Assembly (NCBI RefSeq): GCF_035222275.1
Contig: NW_026946359.1
Location: 2,046,001 to 2,110,000 of the forward strand
Length of the DNA stretch: 64,000 nt
From: Podospora bellae-mahoneyi
Taxonomy: Eukaryota > Ascomycota > Sordariomycetes > Sordariales > Podosporaceae
Direction: 5' to 3'
The notes under the pieces were generated by a model. It ran no database searches. It had not been told where the DNA came from and was given only the letters and a program-made list of their open reading frames with translations. Positions 1-9,558 of this stretch are shown in pieces (the first letter of the stretch is position 1; the number at the start of each line of letters is the position of its first letter). The position numbers and the translations under genes were made by a program.

Positions 1-759
1 GGAGCCGAAACCAAGAGAGCTTAAATCGGGCCAAATTACATCGAAGGGAGCACCAACTCGGTCTCGGGCAATGTTCGACGAGCCGGATCAGCCGGATCAG
101 CGGTATACAGCTCCAGAAAAGGTGACTAGAAGCACACCAGAAGAAAAAGGGGGGAGCTCCAAGGAAAACGGGCAAAAAGACGAGCGAGTGACCGAGGTTG
201 GCACGCAGCCATTTGATAATGTTGACTGTGACAGGACTTCGTCACCGGGGGTCGGGCTCGGGAGGGAAAGCGGAAAAACGAACTTCCATTATTCAGCGTG
301 TCAGGCCTCCCCTCGGAACCATGAAATCCTGGGAGGGAAGGTCGTCACTGACATCAGCTAGTCCATGATCAAGCAACAAGAGCGAAGCAGACAAAGCCGT
401 TCCTGGCGTCCGAAATAAAGATGACGGGATGCTTCCACTTACACCGAAAAGCAGGCTTCAGTGGGGTCGGAGCTTTTTCCAGCGGTGGGAGCTCCTCCCA
501 TTTCCCAGTGAAGAATCAAGCAATCCATGGATCTCTTGGCAACAGCGGGGTGCGCGGCCTTAGCGCCCCATGACGTTGCTTGTCTGGGGAATGTGGGGTC
601 TTTTCAGGGATGATGTCTCCGACAGGGGCATTCTTCATCAGGCTTCAACTTCAGGCACACGACTCGGGAGACATGAATGCCCAAACATCTGATGCTATAA
701 GTACTCCTTCTGATTGACTGCTCTCAGACCCGATGAACATCTAAACAGCCTCAGCCTAT
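1..759. other. No recognised gene
   Basis: The left edge of the window. It holds one 96-codon open frame on the plus strand (71-361) that starts with a short gatcagccg repeat and resembles no family I know. It lacks a signal peptide, a recognisable motif or clear splice sites. Most of this stretch is probably the downstream flank of the small secreted protein gene that follows on the minus strand. Confidence 0.5.
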
Positions 760-1119
760 TCAGCAGTGATCACTCTTCCCATCTCCACCGTCAACACAGC
801 TGCTGCACTTGGCCTGGTATTTGATGTTGCCATTGCTCCCACCCGTGCAATAAAAGAGAGAATGATTCACATAGGCCGAGGAAGTGGACTTGTCTGCCTT
901 TTTGAGGGCTTCGATAATTTGGTTGTAGTAGTTGCCTAGGTAGGAGAGTGTCAGCGTTGAACCTGGGGAATCTGGATACCTCAAGAGGATGGGGAAGGCA
1001 ATACCTCTGCGAAGAAGGACGTATCCGCAATAGTGCAAGCCGGTCTTGCAATTGGCGGCATCCACTGCAGCCGGTGCGACGACTGCGAGGGTGACGGCGA
1101 GGATGGAAGAGAGCTTCAT
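760..1119 (-). CDS. Small secreted six-cysteine protein
   Basis: Predicted spliced product of 96 residues, unknown function. The start at 1119 gives a clean signal peptide (MKLSSILAVTLAVVAPAAVDA); the open frame runs further upstream, but a TATA box at 1236-1243 makes those codons likely untranscribed or 5' UTR. An intron at 1004-936 (69 nt) has a GTATTG donor, a CTGAC branch site and a CCTAG acceptor. It has no stop and keeps frame, so an unspliced reading would add 23 residues. Splicing joins LLRRG to NYYNQI, which reads more like one compact domain. The mature part has six cysteines (NCKTGLHYCGY, FYCTGGSNG, KCSSC, final DHC), which could form three disulfides. It has the look of effector-like or antimicrobial-like small secreted fungal proteins, but that is inference from size and cysteine content only. 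Confidence 0.72.
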   Translation of the reverse strand: MKLSSILAVTLAVVAPAAVDAANCKTGLHYCGYVLLRRGIAFPILLRYPDSPGSTLTLSYLGNYYNQIIEALKKADKSTSSAYVNHSLFYCTGGSNGNIKYQAKCSSCVDGGDGKSDHC

Positions 1120-1235
1120 TTTTGCGTGATTGAGTAGTTGGGTTTGGGTTGGTTGTGAGAGTTGTGCCGTCAGTGGTTGTGATGTGATGCGACTGAGCTT
1201 GATGGACGTGTCTCCAAGCCAGCATCCCTCGACAG

Positions 1236-1243
1236 ATTTTATA
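1236..1243 (-). promoter_or_regulatory. TATA box of the small secreted protein gene
   Basis: Minus-strand TATAAAAT lies about 117 nt upstream of the chosen ATG. It supports transcription starting downstream of the longer frame's first codon, and so supports the internal start with the signal peptide. Confidence 0.55.
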
Positions 1244-1800
1244 CTCGCGAGATCATGAAGCTTCTCTTGCAGTTGAGGCCTCGGCCTTGGTGTCACGCCG
1301 TCTTATTGGCATCAACATCAGCACAAGGTAACATCATGGTCTTTACCGAGACTTGCTCCGTGTGGAGTTGTAACTTTTTACATGACATTAGCACAAGGCT
1401 GATGGTTCATAGTTAGGCCGATCTTGTGTTCTCAACTACAGTCTTACGGCTTTCAAAGCCTCAGCTGCAATAAATGGACCCTGGCTGTTGCATTGTAGTA
1501 TGCCTGCCGAATCCTGCCCCTTATTAGCTACCCCTTAGGGATGCCTGTTAGCGGCATGACATAACTAGATGTTATGTGGTTGGTGGACTCGTAAACACAA
1601 CATAGCATGCCCAAAGGCTCATGAGACCGGTGGTTCGTCTCACCGGATTTCGGCACCTTCCTCCACAAAAAGGACCTGGAAGGGCTCTTTCTAAAATAAC
1701 CAAGACATCCATCGCCAATCAAAATACCAGTCAACTATAGGTAGTCCATGAGCTCGCTTTCCATTCATCCGTGTCTTCACTCGAGCCAACTCGGCTTACT
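1244..1800. other. Intergenic, no gene seen
   Basis: Between the secreted protein promoter and the stop of the aminotransferase gene. Open frames here are short and show no family motif. Likely upstream promoter of the left gene and 3' flank of the right one. Confidence 0.5.
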
Positions 1801-3082
1801 CTATTCAAGCAGAAACTTCTCCAAATACCCACCGAGCACCTCCAGGGCCTCCTTCAAGACCTCGGTCTCACACACATACCCTATTCTCACAAACCCCTTA
1901 AAGTCCCTTGCCAGCCCGAAGCATGGACTCGCTGGCATAAACAGCACATTTGTCTTGTCCAACACATCCAAGACAAAGTTTGGGTCATGAACCGGTACCA
2001 GGCCTCCTTTGCTGAATTGTACCAGGGCGGTTGTCCCAGCCGTAGGCTTTACCCACGAACACACTGAGTAATACTTCTCGACGAACTTGCTCAGAATCTC
2101 GAGGTTTGTCCGGGCAAGGTTCATGTTCCTCTCCAATAGAGGTCCGAGAACTGGCTCCGATAGAGCATAGCTCGCGACTTGATCGTCAAGCTGCGAGACG
2201 CTAATAGTAGTGTAGTCCCGAGCATGAGCCACGGCTTCGATGATGCTCTCGTCGCGGGAAGCTACCCATCCTATTCGGATGCCAGCCAGAGAGAAGGCCT
2301 TGGACATGGAGCCAGTGGCAACAGCTTTTTTGTACCCCAGGGTGAGAATGGATGGAGGGGCGGTCTGACCGTCGGGTAGGGAGTGGTAGAGAGGGTTGTA
2401 GACCTCGTCGGCAAAGACAATGATGTCCCTTTCTTTTGCGAAAGAAATGATGTCTTCAAGGACAGACTTGGGGGTGGTGCTACCCATGGGATTGTTGGGA
2501 TTGTTGAGGACGATCATCTGGCCAGGGTCAGCACGGGTTGGTATCAAGGCGGTCGGGAACACACACCTTGGTGTTCTCCTTTACCAACGATTCCAAGTCC
2601 TTCACGTCAGGTACATAATGATTTTCCTTCGTTAACTCCCAGAGTGACACTTCAGCCCCAAGACTTTCCGGCACAGCGTATAGCTGTTGATACGTCGGGT
2701 AGACGCAGACAACATGGTCACCGGGTCCAACGAGTGTGTAGAACAACAGGAAGTTGGCTGCGATGGCTCCTTGGGTGATGATGATATTCTCGGCAGGAAG
2801 AGGCGATGTTAGAGGCGAAGTGGCATCAGCCTGAGGGGAGGACAGGCCACGGTCCAAAAGTGAGGCAACGCGCTGTCGAAGCATTTTAGAGCCGGTGATT
2901 GCACCATAGGTCAGTTTTTTGGAGGTGGAAAGTGGACTTGGGAGGTCTTTATCAGTGCAAAGCTGAACAAGGTCTTTGATGGATACCGAAGCTGCACATG
3001 TTTCGGCGATGTTCAAGACACCCGGTGTGTTTTCAAGCCTGTTCATCCATTGCTCGACTTCGAAGGGTTGAATCTTGACCAT
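1801..3082 (-). CDS. PLP-dependent aminotransferase, class I/II
   Basis: Two exons (3082-2567 and 2517-1801) encode 410 residues, the usual length for fold type I aminotransferases. The 49-nt intron (GTGTGT donor, CTGAC branch, GGCCAG acceptor) splits ENTK from MIVLNNPNNP. Visible fold type I signatures: NNPNNPMG near residue 176, VFADEVY (Asp 209, Tyr 212, contacting the cofactor), SMSKAFSLAGIRIGW with the PLP-binding Lys near 245, and a C-terminal GFVRIGYV Arg expected to bind the substrate carboxylate. No targeting peptide is evident, so it is probably cytosolic. The substrate cannot be told from sequence; relatives include ACC-synthase-like and amino-acid aminotransferases. The neighbours give no pathway, so it is not obviously part of a biosynthetic cluster. 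Confidence 0.88.
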
Positions 3083-4082
3083 TTTGGACGGGTGGGAGTG
3101 GATTGGCGTTTCTCGTGATTCTCTTTGATGTCAAGGTAAGAGTGAGTGTTGATGACTTCTATAGTTACTTTCCACATTGTCGCTCTGCGCCTTCTCCCAT
3201 CTCTATGAAGACCTGCGCCCTTCAATGACATGCTCTAGTGGAGTTACAGAGTACCTTGTGCACTTCTCAGAGCCTCACGGGCATGGAAGTTTCCGTGATC
3301 CTAAATACCTGCCGTTCGAGGGTAGGGAGGATCCATAGGAGCCGATATTCAATGCCTGCTATCGATATTAATCCCAAGTCTGTTTACTATCGACCCATAC
3401 ATGTGAGGGGAAGCGGAGTTGTGGAAGTTGATAGCTCCTGATAACGACAAACTCTGTACCTAGGGTGACTGTCACCTGAGTCGGCTGACCGTTTCAGCAG
3501 CGCCCACTTGTGCGACACCCCTGGGAAGACGTGGCAGGGAAGTGCAGATGAGATCCACATTGGAAGCAGTACAGCCAATCGAAGGGCTCGGCTCCGATTG
3601 AACCGCTCCAGGCCCGCTCCAGGATGCTCCGTGCCTCTCCACAGCGACATCATCGCCTGGGGAGCGTTGGACGGCTGAAGGCCGATTGCGCCAGACAGAC
3701 ACACAGGAGAGTTCCCTCTTTCAACACTGCCATGTTCAACATGAGGCTTTATTGACTGATGGACACCAGTGCCTTCTTTGGACATTGATGACAGGTACCT
3801 GCTGGGACGACCTGTGAAAGAGCATTAGCTTCCCACCAGTCTGGAAGCTCTGCATTGGCGTTGATCTAAGCTCTGCCAGGGTAGGTGGTTGAGTCTTCGT
3901 GGGGTTGGTCTGACGCCCTTGTCGCCTGCCGGCTCAACATCCGCCGATCTCAACAGCTTCCATCTCAACACGCACCACAGCTTCGCAAGATTCTTCCATC
4001 GCATTGTTGCAACAGTCCCAGTTGGCATCAAATCTCTGAGTTTCTACTTCATCACGGCCCGAGCTGGCCTACCTCCGCCATC
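3083..4082. other. Shared upstream region of divergent genes
   Basis: One kilobase between the aminotransferase start (-) and the ABC transporter start (+). The open frames here have no recognisable motif. It presumably holds both promoters and the transporter 5' UTR. Confidence 0.5.
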
Positions 4083-7000
4083 ATGGCATCCAAAATACCA
4101 CGGGTGCTAACCTTGCTGCTATCGCTGTCATGCGCTGTCTCGGCCGCCAGCAACTACTCGTCCATCGACATGCTGCGAGTCCAGGCAGCACTGATGGAGG
4201 GACGTCCAAAAGACTGTCCACCATGGTAGGTTTTCGGTCTCAAATGGATTTCCCATTCTCATCACGTCCAGAATGCTTACGACCTGTCTTCTTGAACAGC
4301 TTCAACTGCAACCTCCCAGCCCATTCGTGTGGTCAGTTCGCTCCTTGTAGCGAATACAGCGGCAAATGCAATTGCCCTGATGGCTTTGGCGGTGACAATT
4401 GTCTTGAACCATGTATGCGCCCCTTCGTATCACAACTATTTACGCAATGGCTGTACTCACACCATGTGCTCCACAGTATGCGGCTCTCTCTCCAGAGGAC
4501 CTGATCGACCGAAACGGGAGGGCAAGTCCTGCCAGTGCGATGATGGATGGACCGGCATCAACTGCAATGTGTGCACCAACGATAGAGCCTGCGACGCCAT
4601 GACCGAGACTGGTGATGGTGGTGTTTGTTATACCGGCGGTGAGATTGTGAAGGAGAACTTCCAGATGTGTGATGTTACCAACAAGGCTATTCGTAGCCTG
4701 TTGGGCGCCCAGATCCCCCAGGTCACCTTCAACTGCAAAAAGGAGACGAAGCTGTGTGATTTCCAATGTGAGTCTGATGTGGCACCTCGTACTTTGAATG
4801 CTTGAGCTGACACTTTTACAGTTTGGGTTGATCAGAAGGAGTCTTTCATGTGCCATCTCGAAGAATGCGATTCGACCGCCGACTATGACCTCTCGGGAAC
4901 GAAGAACTCGACTTCCTACAAGTGCGAAAAGATCAAGTGCGAGTGTATCCCCGACCGTATGCTCTGTGGCGAGAATGGCTCTGTGGACATCAGCGATTTC
5001 CTGGTCAACTTGATCAAGGGCCCTGCCAAGTTCGAGTGTGTGCAACGACCGGACGAGGACAAGAAGTGCTCTTTCCAAGAGCCCGAGATGAACAACCTGA
5101 TCAGCGATATTTTTGGTGACTCGAGCATTCTTCTCAGCTGCGGCGCCGGCGAATGTCTCTACCACACAGAAGTCCCCGGTTATGCCCCCCAGGTCCCCAA
5201 GATCAACACGCCATTGATTGCTGGAGTCATTGCAGGATGCGCACTCTTCTTGGTGGGTGTCATTCTCCTGACATGGTACTTGTCCAGAAGGCAGTTCAAG
5301 TATGGGCCTATCCATCTGGACGATTCAGATGACGAAGCCATCAAGCTCATGGCAGACCACAAGCCGGCCTCCCTTTACTTCCAGAACGTGTTCTACAACC
5401 TGAACGGAAAGCATATCCTTTCGGGCATCCAGGGCATGGCTCATCCCGGAGAAATCACGGCGATCATGGGAGCTTCGGGTGCTGGAAAGACCACCTTTTT
5501 GGACATCTTGGCCCGCAAGAACAAGCGTGGCCAGGTTTCTGGTGACTTTTATGTCAATGGTGAAAAGGTCAGCGATGTGGACTACAAGAACGCTGTGGGA
5601 TTTGTTGATCAGGAAGATACCATGTTGCCCACTCTCACAGTTCACGAGACCATCATGACCAGCGCACTTCTTCGCCTGCCAAGGGACATGGGAAGGGCCG
5701 CAAAGGAACAGAGAGTGGTCGAGGTTGAAAAGCAGTTGGGTATTCACCACATTCGAGACTCGTTGATCGGTTCCGAGGAGGGCAAGGGTCGGGGTATTTC
5801 GGGCGGAGAGAAGCGCCGTGTCAGCATTGCCTGCGAGTTGGTCACCAGCCCGTCCATCCTCTTCCTCGATGAGCCTACCAGTGGTCTTGACGCTTACAAC
5901 GCCTACAACGTCATCGAATGTTTGGTCACATTGGCAAAGACGTACAAGCGGACAGTCATCTTCACGATCCACCAGCCTAGATCCAACATCGTTGCCCTGT
6001 TTGACCGCCTCATTCTGCTCGCTCAAGGCAAGACCGTCTACTCTGGACCCCTGCACCTGTGCCAGGAGTACTTCGATCAGATCGGTTACAGCTGCCCTCC
6101 CGGTTTCAACATCGCCGACTATTTGGTCGACCTGACGATGCATGCTTCCTCCACCACTTCCTACGACGACGGTGCCCTGTCTACTGATGGTGGTAGCATC
6201 GGCCCCAGCAGCACCCGGGCTATCAAATCGGTCGCTAGTATCTCTGGTAACAGTGTTGGTGACGAGAGTACAGTTACGGCTGGCTCATCACGTCCCAGAG
6301 GCCCGCGTCGGGATTCCGTGAGGTTGAGGCAGGAGCGGGAGCTCTACACTCGGCGCAAGCAAGCAGCTGATACTGCTGCTTTTTCGGACGCCGGGGACGA
6401 GATTGGAGCGTACAAGGTTCAACGCCAGGCACCCGGCCAACAACCAACCCCAATCGCGGAAGATCCTGATGATTTACCTCCTCCCGCCACCACTGGAACC
6501 GATCTAGACATTCTCGTTCACTCTTATATCCAGTCAGATATCGCTGGCAATACGCATGACCAAATCGAGCAGGCTGTTGCGGCAGCGACTGCCAGCAACG
6601 GCCAAAACGCCAATGGGTATGTGGCAGATGGACCCAACATCAACCTTGGTGCGATGGGCAGAGGATATACTCGCATCGGATATTGGCGACAGTTTGTTCT
6701 TTTGTCCCAGCGTACCTGGAGAAACCTCTACCGAAACCCCATGTTGATGTTGACCCACTACGCCATCGCCATCCTCCTCGCCGTTTTCGCTGGCTATCTG
6801 TTCTACGGCCTGACGATGGATATTGCTGGCTTCCAAAACAGACTCGGTCTTTTCTTCTTCGTCCTCGCCCTGTTTGGCTTCAGCACCCTGACCAGCTTGT
6901 CCGTGTTCTCCCAGGAGCGGCTTCTCTTCGTCCGTGAGAGAGCAAATGGATACTATTCACCCATCACCTACTTTGCGGCCAAGGTTCTTTTCGACATCAT

Positions 7001-7511
7001 CCCTCTCAGAATTATCCCACCAATCCTGCTAGGTGCGATTGTCTACCCAATGACTGGCCTCGTTGCCGAGCCAGCCAAGTTTTTGGTGTTTATGCTGGTC
7101 CTGGTACTTTTCAACTTTGCTGCAGCAGGCATTTGTCTGTTCATCGGCATTGTCTGCAAGGACCATGGCGTTGCGAACCTGATTGGCAGCTTGGTCATGT
7201 TGTTCAGCTTGCTTTTTGCCGGTCTGCTGCTGAATCACAACGCAATTCCACCAGCAGCTCTCTGGCTCCAGTGGTTGTCAATCTTCCACTATGGCTTCGA
7301 GGCGCTGATCGTGAACGAGGTCGCTGGGCTCACTCTTATCGATCACAAGATTGGTATCGATATTACCGTGCCTGGTGCCGCCATTCTCAGCTCGTTCGGT
7401 TTCGATAACCTGGCCATGTGGATGGACATCATCAATCTTGGTGTATTTGGTGTTGTGTTCATCATTCTGGCTTACGCCGCTATGCATCTTCTTTTGGTCG
7501 AGAGGAGATAG
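4083..7511 (+). CDS. ABCG-family transporter, Adp1-like
   Basis: Four exons (4083-4225, 4300-4412, 4477-4767, 4822-7511) give 1078 residues, close to yeast Adp1. An N-terminal signal peptide ([21 protein letters not shown]) precedes a cysteine-rich EGF-like ectodomain ([19 protein letters not shown], then [13 protein letters not shown]). A first membrane span lies near residues 313-336. The nucleotide-binding domain follows, with Walker [10 protein letters not shown] (about 399-407), signature ISGGEKRR (about 508-515) and Walker [13 protein letters not shown] (from about 528). A long Ser/Pro-rich linker leads to the C-terminal six-helix permease domain. The order NBD then TMD, with a single half-size core, is that of ABCG. 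The introns fall in the ectodomain and were placed by restoring PPCFNCN, LEPLCGSL and CDFQFWVD. The substrate is unknown; even yeast Adp1 is only described as a putative permease. Confidence 0.92.
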
Positions 7512-8151
7512 TCGTGGGCGGCAGGCGGAGATGATGTTCCTTGCAGCCTTCGTCTGTTACTAAATCTTCAAGAGGCGTCTTGTTTCCGGGAGTTGGTGAG
7601 GTAGAGAGTGGTTTTTGTTTTGTGTTGTTGCTGCATGTTTTTTCTTGGATTACTTGAACACATATCATGTAACACTGGTAGTATTGTACACGACGGACGG
7701 ACGATGAGGGGGCAAAGGACGGGATGGGAATCAGGGGCAATCGGCGTTCTGACAGGCGTATAGTCATTTTGAATTTGATCAGCGAAATATGTAGAGTAGG
7801 AGAAACATTATGTGATTTCTTTCTTTCTTCTCTTCTTTTTGTACATATCCCTGTTCTTCTTCTTCTTCTTCTTCTTCTTCTTCTTCTTCTTCTTCTTCTT
7901 CTTCTTCTTCTTCTCTGTAAAGCTAAACAGAGTGTCTACAATATTGTACATAGCTCTTTTCAGTGGCCGGTTAAACATTGGTTCTTTCAAAACAAATTCT
8001 ATTTGTACACGCCTACTTCCACCTAGGCTTTGATACATGATGTAACTAATGTAGTCTCATCGGTTTGCCCGCAACAAACAGGCATCCCCACCTGCTTAAG
8101 ACAGCTTCATCGCTCTCCTTGTGCTCTCGAAACTCCCAGATCGCTCATTTA
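7512..8151. other. 3' flanks of convergent genes with a microsatellite
   Basis: Between the ABC transporter stop (+) and the mS26 stop (-). No gene seen. It holds the (TTC)n tract listed separately. Confidence 0.6.
7854..7914. repeat. (TTC)n microsatellite
   Basis: About 20 uninterrupted TTC units (61 nt) between two convergent genes. The poly-Lys and poly-Phe/Leu frames through it are not real genes. Likely length-variable between strains. Confidence 0.97.
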
Positions 8152-9099
8152 CTAAACATCGATAACCAGCTTGCCACCCGAAAGCTCCTCGGCCACCAAC
8201 TTCCTCCTGACCGCCGCCTGGGTCGCCGCCCTGGTAGAATCAGACAATCCGGAGGCCATACCTGAAATCTGCGCCTGTCTCGTGGCCACGCTGATCGGCG
8301 GGCCAGAAGCCTCCCAAATGTTCTTAGCGGCGCTGCTAATCCTGTTCTTGAACGTATCCTCCTTGAACAGCTCCTCAACCCTCTCCTCCAGCTGCTTCTC
8401 CGTCACGATGAAGCTCTGCGCGGCAACAAACAGCTGAGCAAGGGCGTCTTTCCTCGCCTCTGACTTTTGCGCAGCCAACTGTTCAGTCTTTTTCCTGGCC
8501 TCTTCGGCCCTCTCGAACCGGAGTGGACTGGGCTCGACCTGGACCTTCAGGGCGGTGGACGCCTTGACTGTCGACCGGGTGAGGATTTCGTCCTCGCGTT
8601 CGGGCTTGTTGGCGCAGGCGATGTTGAATCCGACCTTGTACTGGGAGCGTTCGAGGATTCTCCTGTCGTGGGTGATCTTACGGCGGTAGAGGCTAAGGGT
8701 GCCTGCTTCGAGGTTCTTGCGGCGGATGGCGGCTGCTTTGCGGTGGGCGGCTTCTGCGGCGGATTTGGGGGGGAGGCCGGCGGCTTCGGATTTGGAGAGG
8801 GGGGTGGCGGCTTTGATGAAGGCGGATGTGGCTTTGCGGTGGCCGCCGCGGGTGGGGAAGAGGTTGCGGGGTTTGGGGAGGTGGCCTTTGACGGGGGGGG
8901 GTTTGACTTCGGAGGATTGGGGGGGTTCGGGGATGGTGATGAACTTGGGGGAGTCGGGGGGGAAGAATTGTTGGAGGTAGGAGGGGGTTGTCGAGAGGGA
9001 GCGAGAGAGTTGCCGGGATACTGGTCTTGGGGTGAGGCGGCAGTTGGTGAGGGCGGCTTCGAGGCCGGTGAGGGCCGGTCGTGGGAGCGATGGAGGCAT
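8152..9099 (-). CDS. Mitochondrial small-subunit ribosomal protein mS26 (Pet123)
   Basis: Single exon of 315 residues from the ATG at 9099, close to yeast Pet123 (318). The frame stays open upstream, but this ATG gives a typical mitochondrial presequence: Arg/Ser-rich, almost no acid, with RPVSRQLSRSLSTTP near residue 30. The conserved core has EREDEILTRSTVKASTA, then a basic coiled-coil stretch, then LFVAAQSFIVTEKQLEERV, which aligns with the FIVTE.QL region of Pet123. It is a fungal mitoribosome small-subunit protein. It lies divergent to Nog2 with about 460 nt between the two start codons. Third positions are strongly C-biased on the coding strand, giving a G-run-rich plus strand near 8760-9000. 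Confidence 0.85.
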   Translation of the reverse strand: MPPSLPRPALTGLEAALTNCRLTPRPVSRQLSRSLSTTPSYLQQFFPPDSPKFITIPEPPQSSEVKPPPVKGHLPKPRNLFPTRGGHRKATSAFIKAATPLSKSEAAGLPPKSAAEAAHRKAAAIRRKNLEAGTLSLYRRKITHDRRILERSQYKVGFNIACANKPEREDEILTRSTVKASTALKVQVEPSPLRFERAEEARKKTEQLAAQKSEARKDALAQLFVAAQSFIVTEKQLEERVEELFKEDTFKNRISSAAKNIWEASGPPISVATRQAQISGMASGLSDSTRAATQAAVRRKLVAEELSGGKLVIDV

Positions 9100-9558
9100 G
9101 TTGTTTGTGGTAGGGGGGAGCTTCTGTCTGGAGAGACAGGAGTTCGGGCTGGCTTCCTGGACTACTGGGGGATTGTCGACGACCGCGAGGTGCGGGTGGT
9201 GGTGATTTGACTTGGAAATTCTGAAGCTCGCTGGGGCCGGCTGATTGATAGACGCTAAGCCGGTTTGGGAGTAAGGGCGGTTGAGCATTGGGGGTTCTGC
9301 CGTGGCTGACCGCTCTTTTTTCAGAGACTTTTGGAGCTCCACCCCTCCAAAACTTTCCCATTTACTTTGCGCGACTGTTGCTCTTTTGCACCCTTTCCAA
9401 CTTTTCTCTCCTCGTCTTCCACATTCACTTTCCCCCGTGGAAGACCGCAAAACATCAATTTTCAATCCCTCAGATCCTTTCTCGCGGGCGAGGTCTTGTT
9501 TTGCCTTTTCTTTTTCTTGTCTCCTGGTTACAGCTTGGCGTTTTAGCATTCCACCAAG

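Noticed and set aside
4440-6143. Long minus-strand frames of 291 and 272 codons
   Set aside because: They lie antisense to the ABC transporter exons and have no motif of their own.
7724-8038. Frames with poly-Lys, poly-Leu and poly-Phe
   Set aside because: They run through the (TTC)n microsatellite; not genes.
8467-9210. Long Gly-rich frame on the plus strand (247 codons)
   Set aside because: It is the mirror of the C-biased mS26 gene on the other strand; the mS26 frame has family motifs, this one has none.
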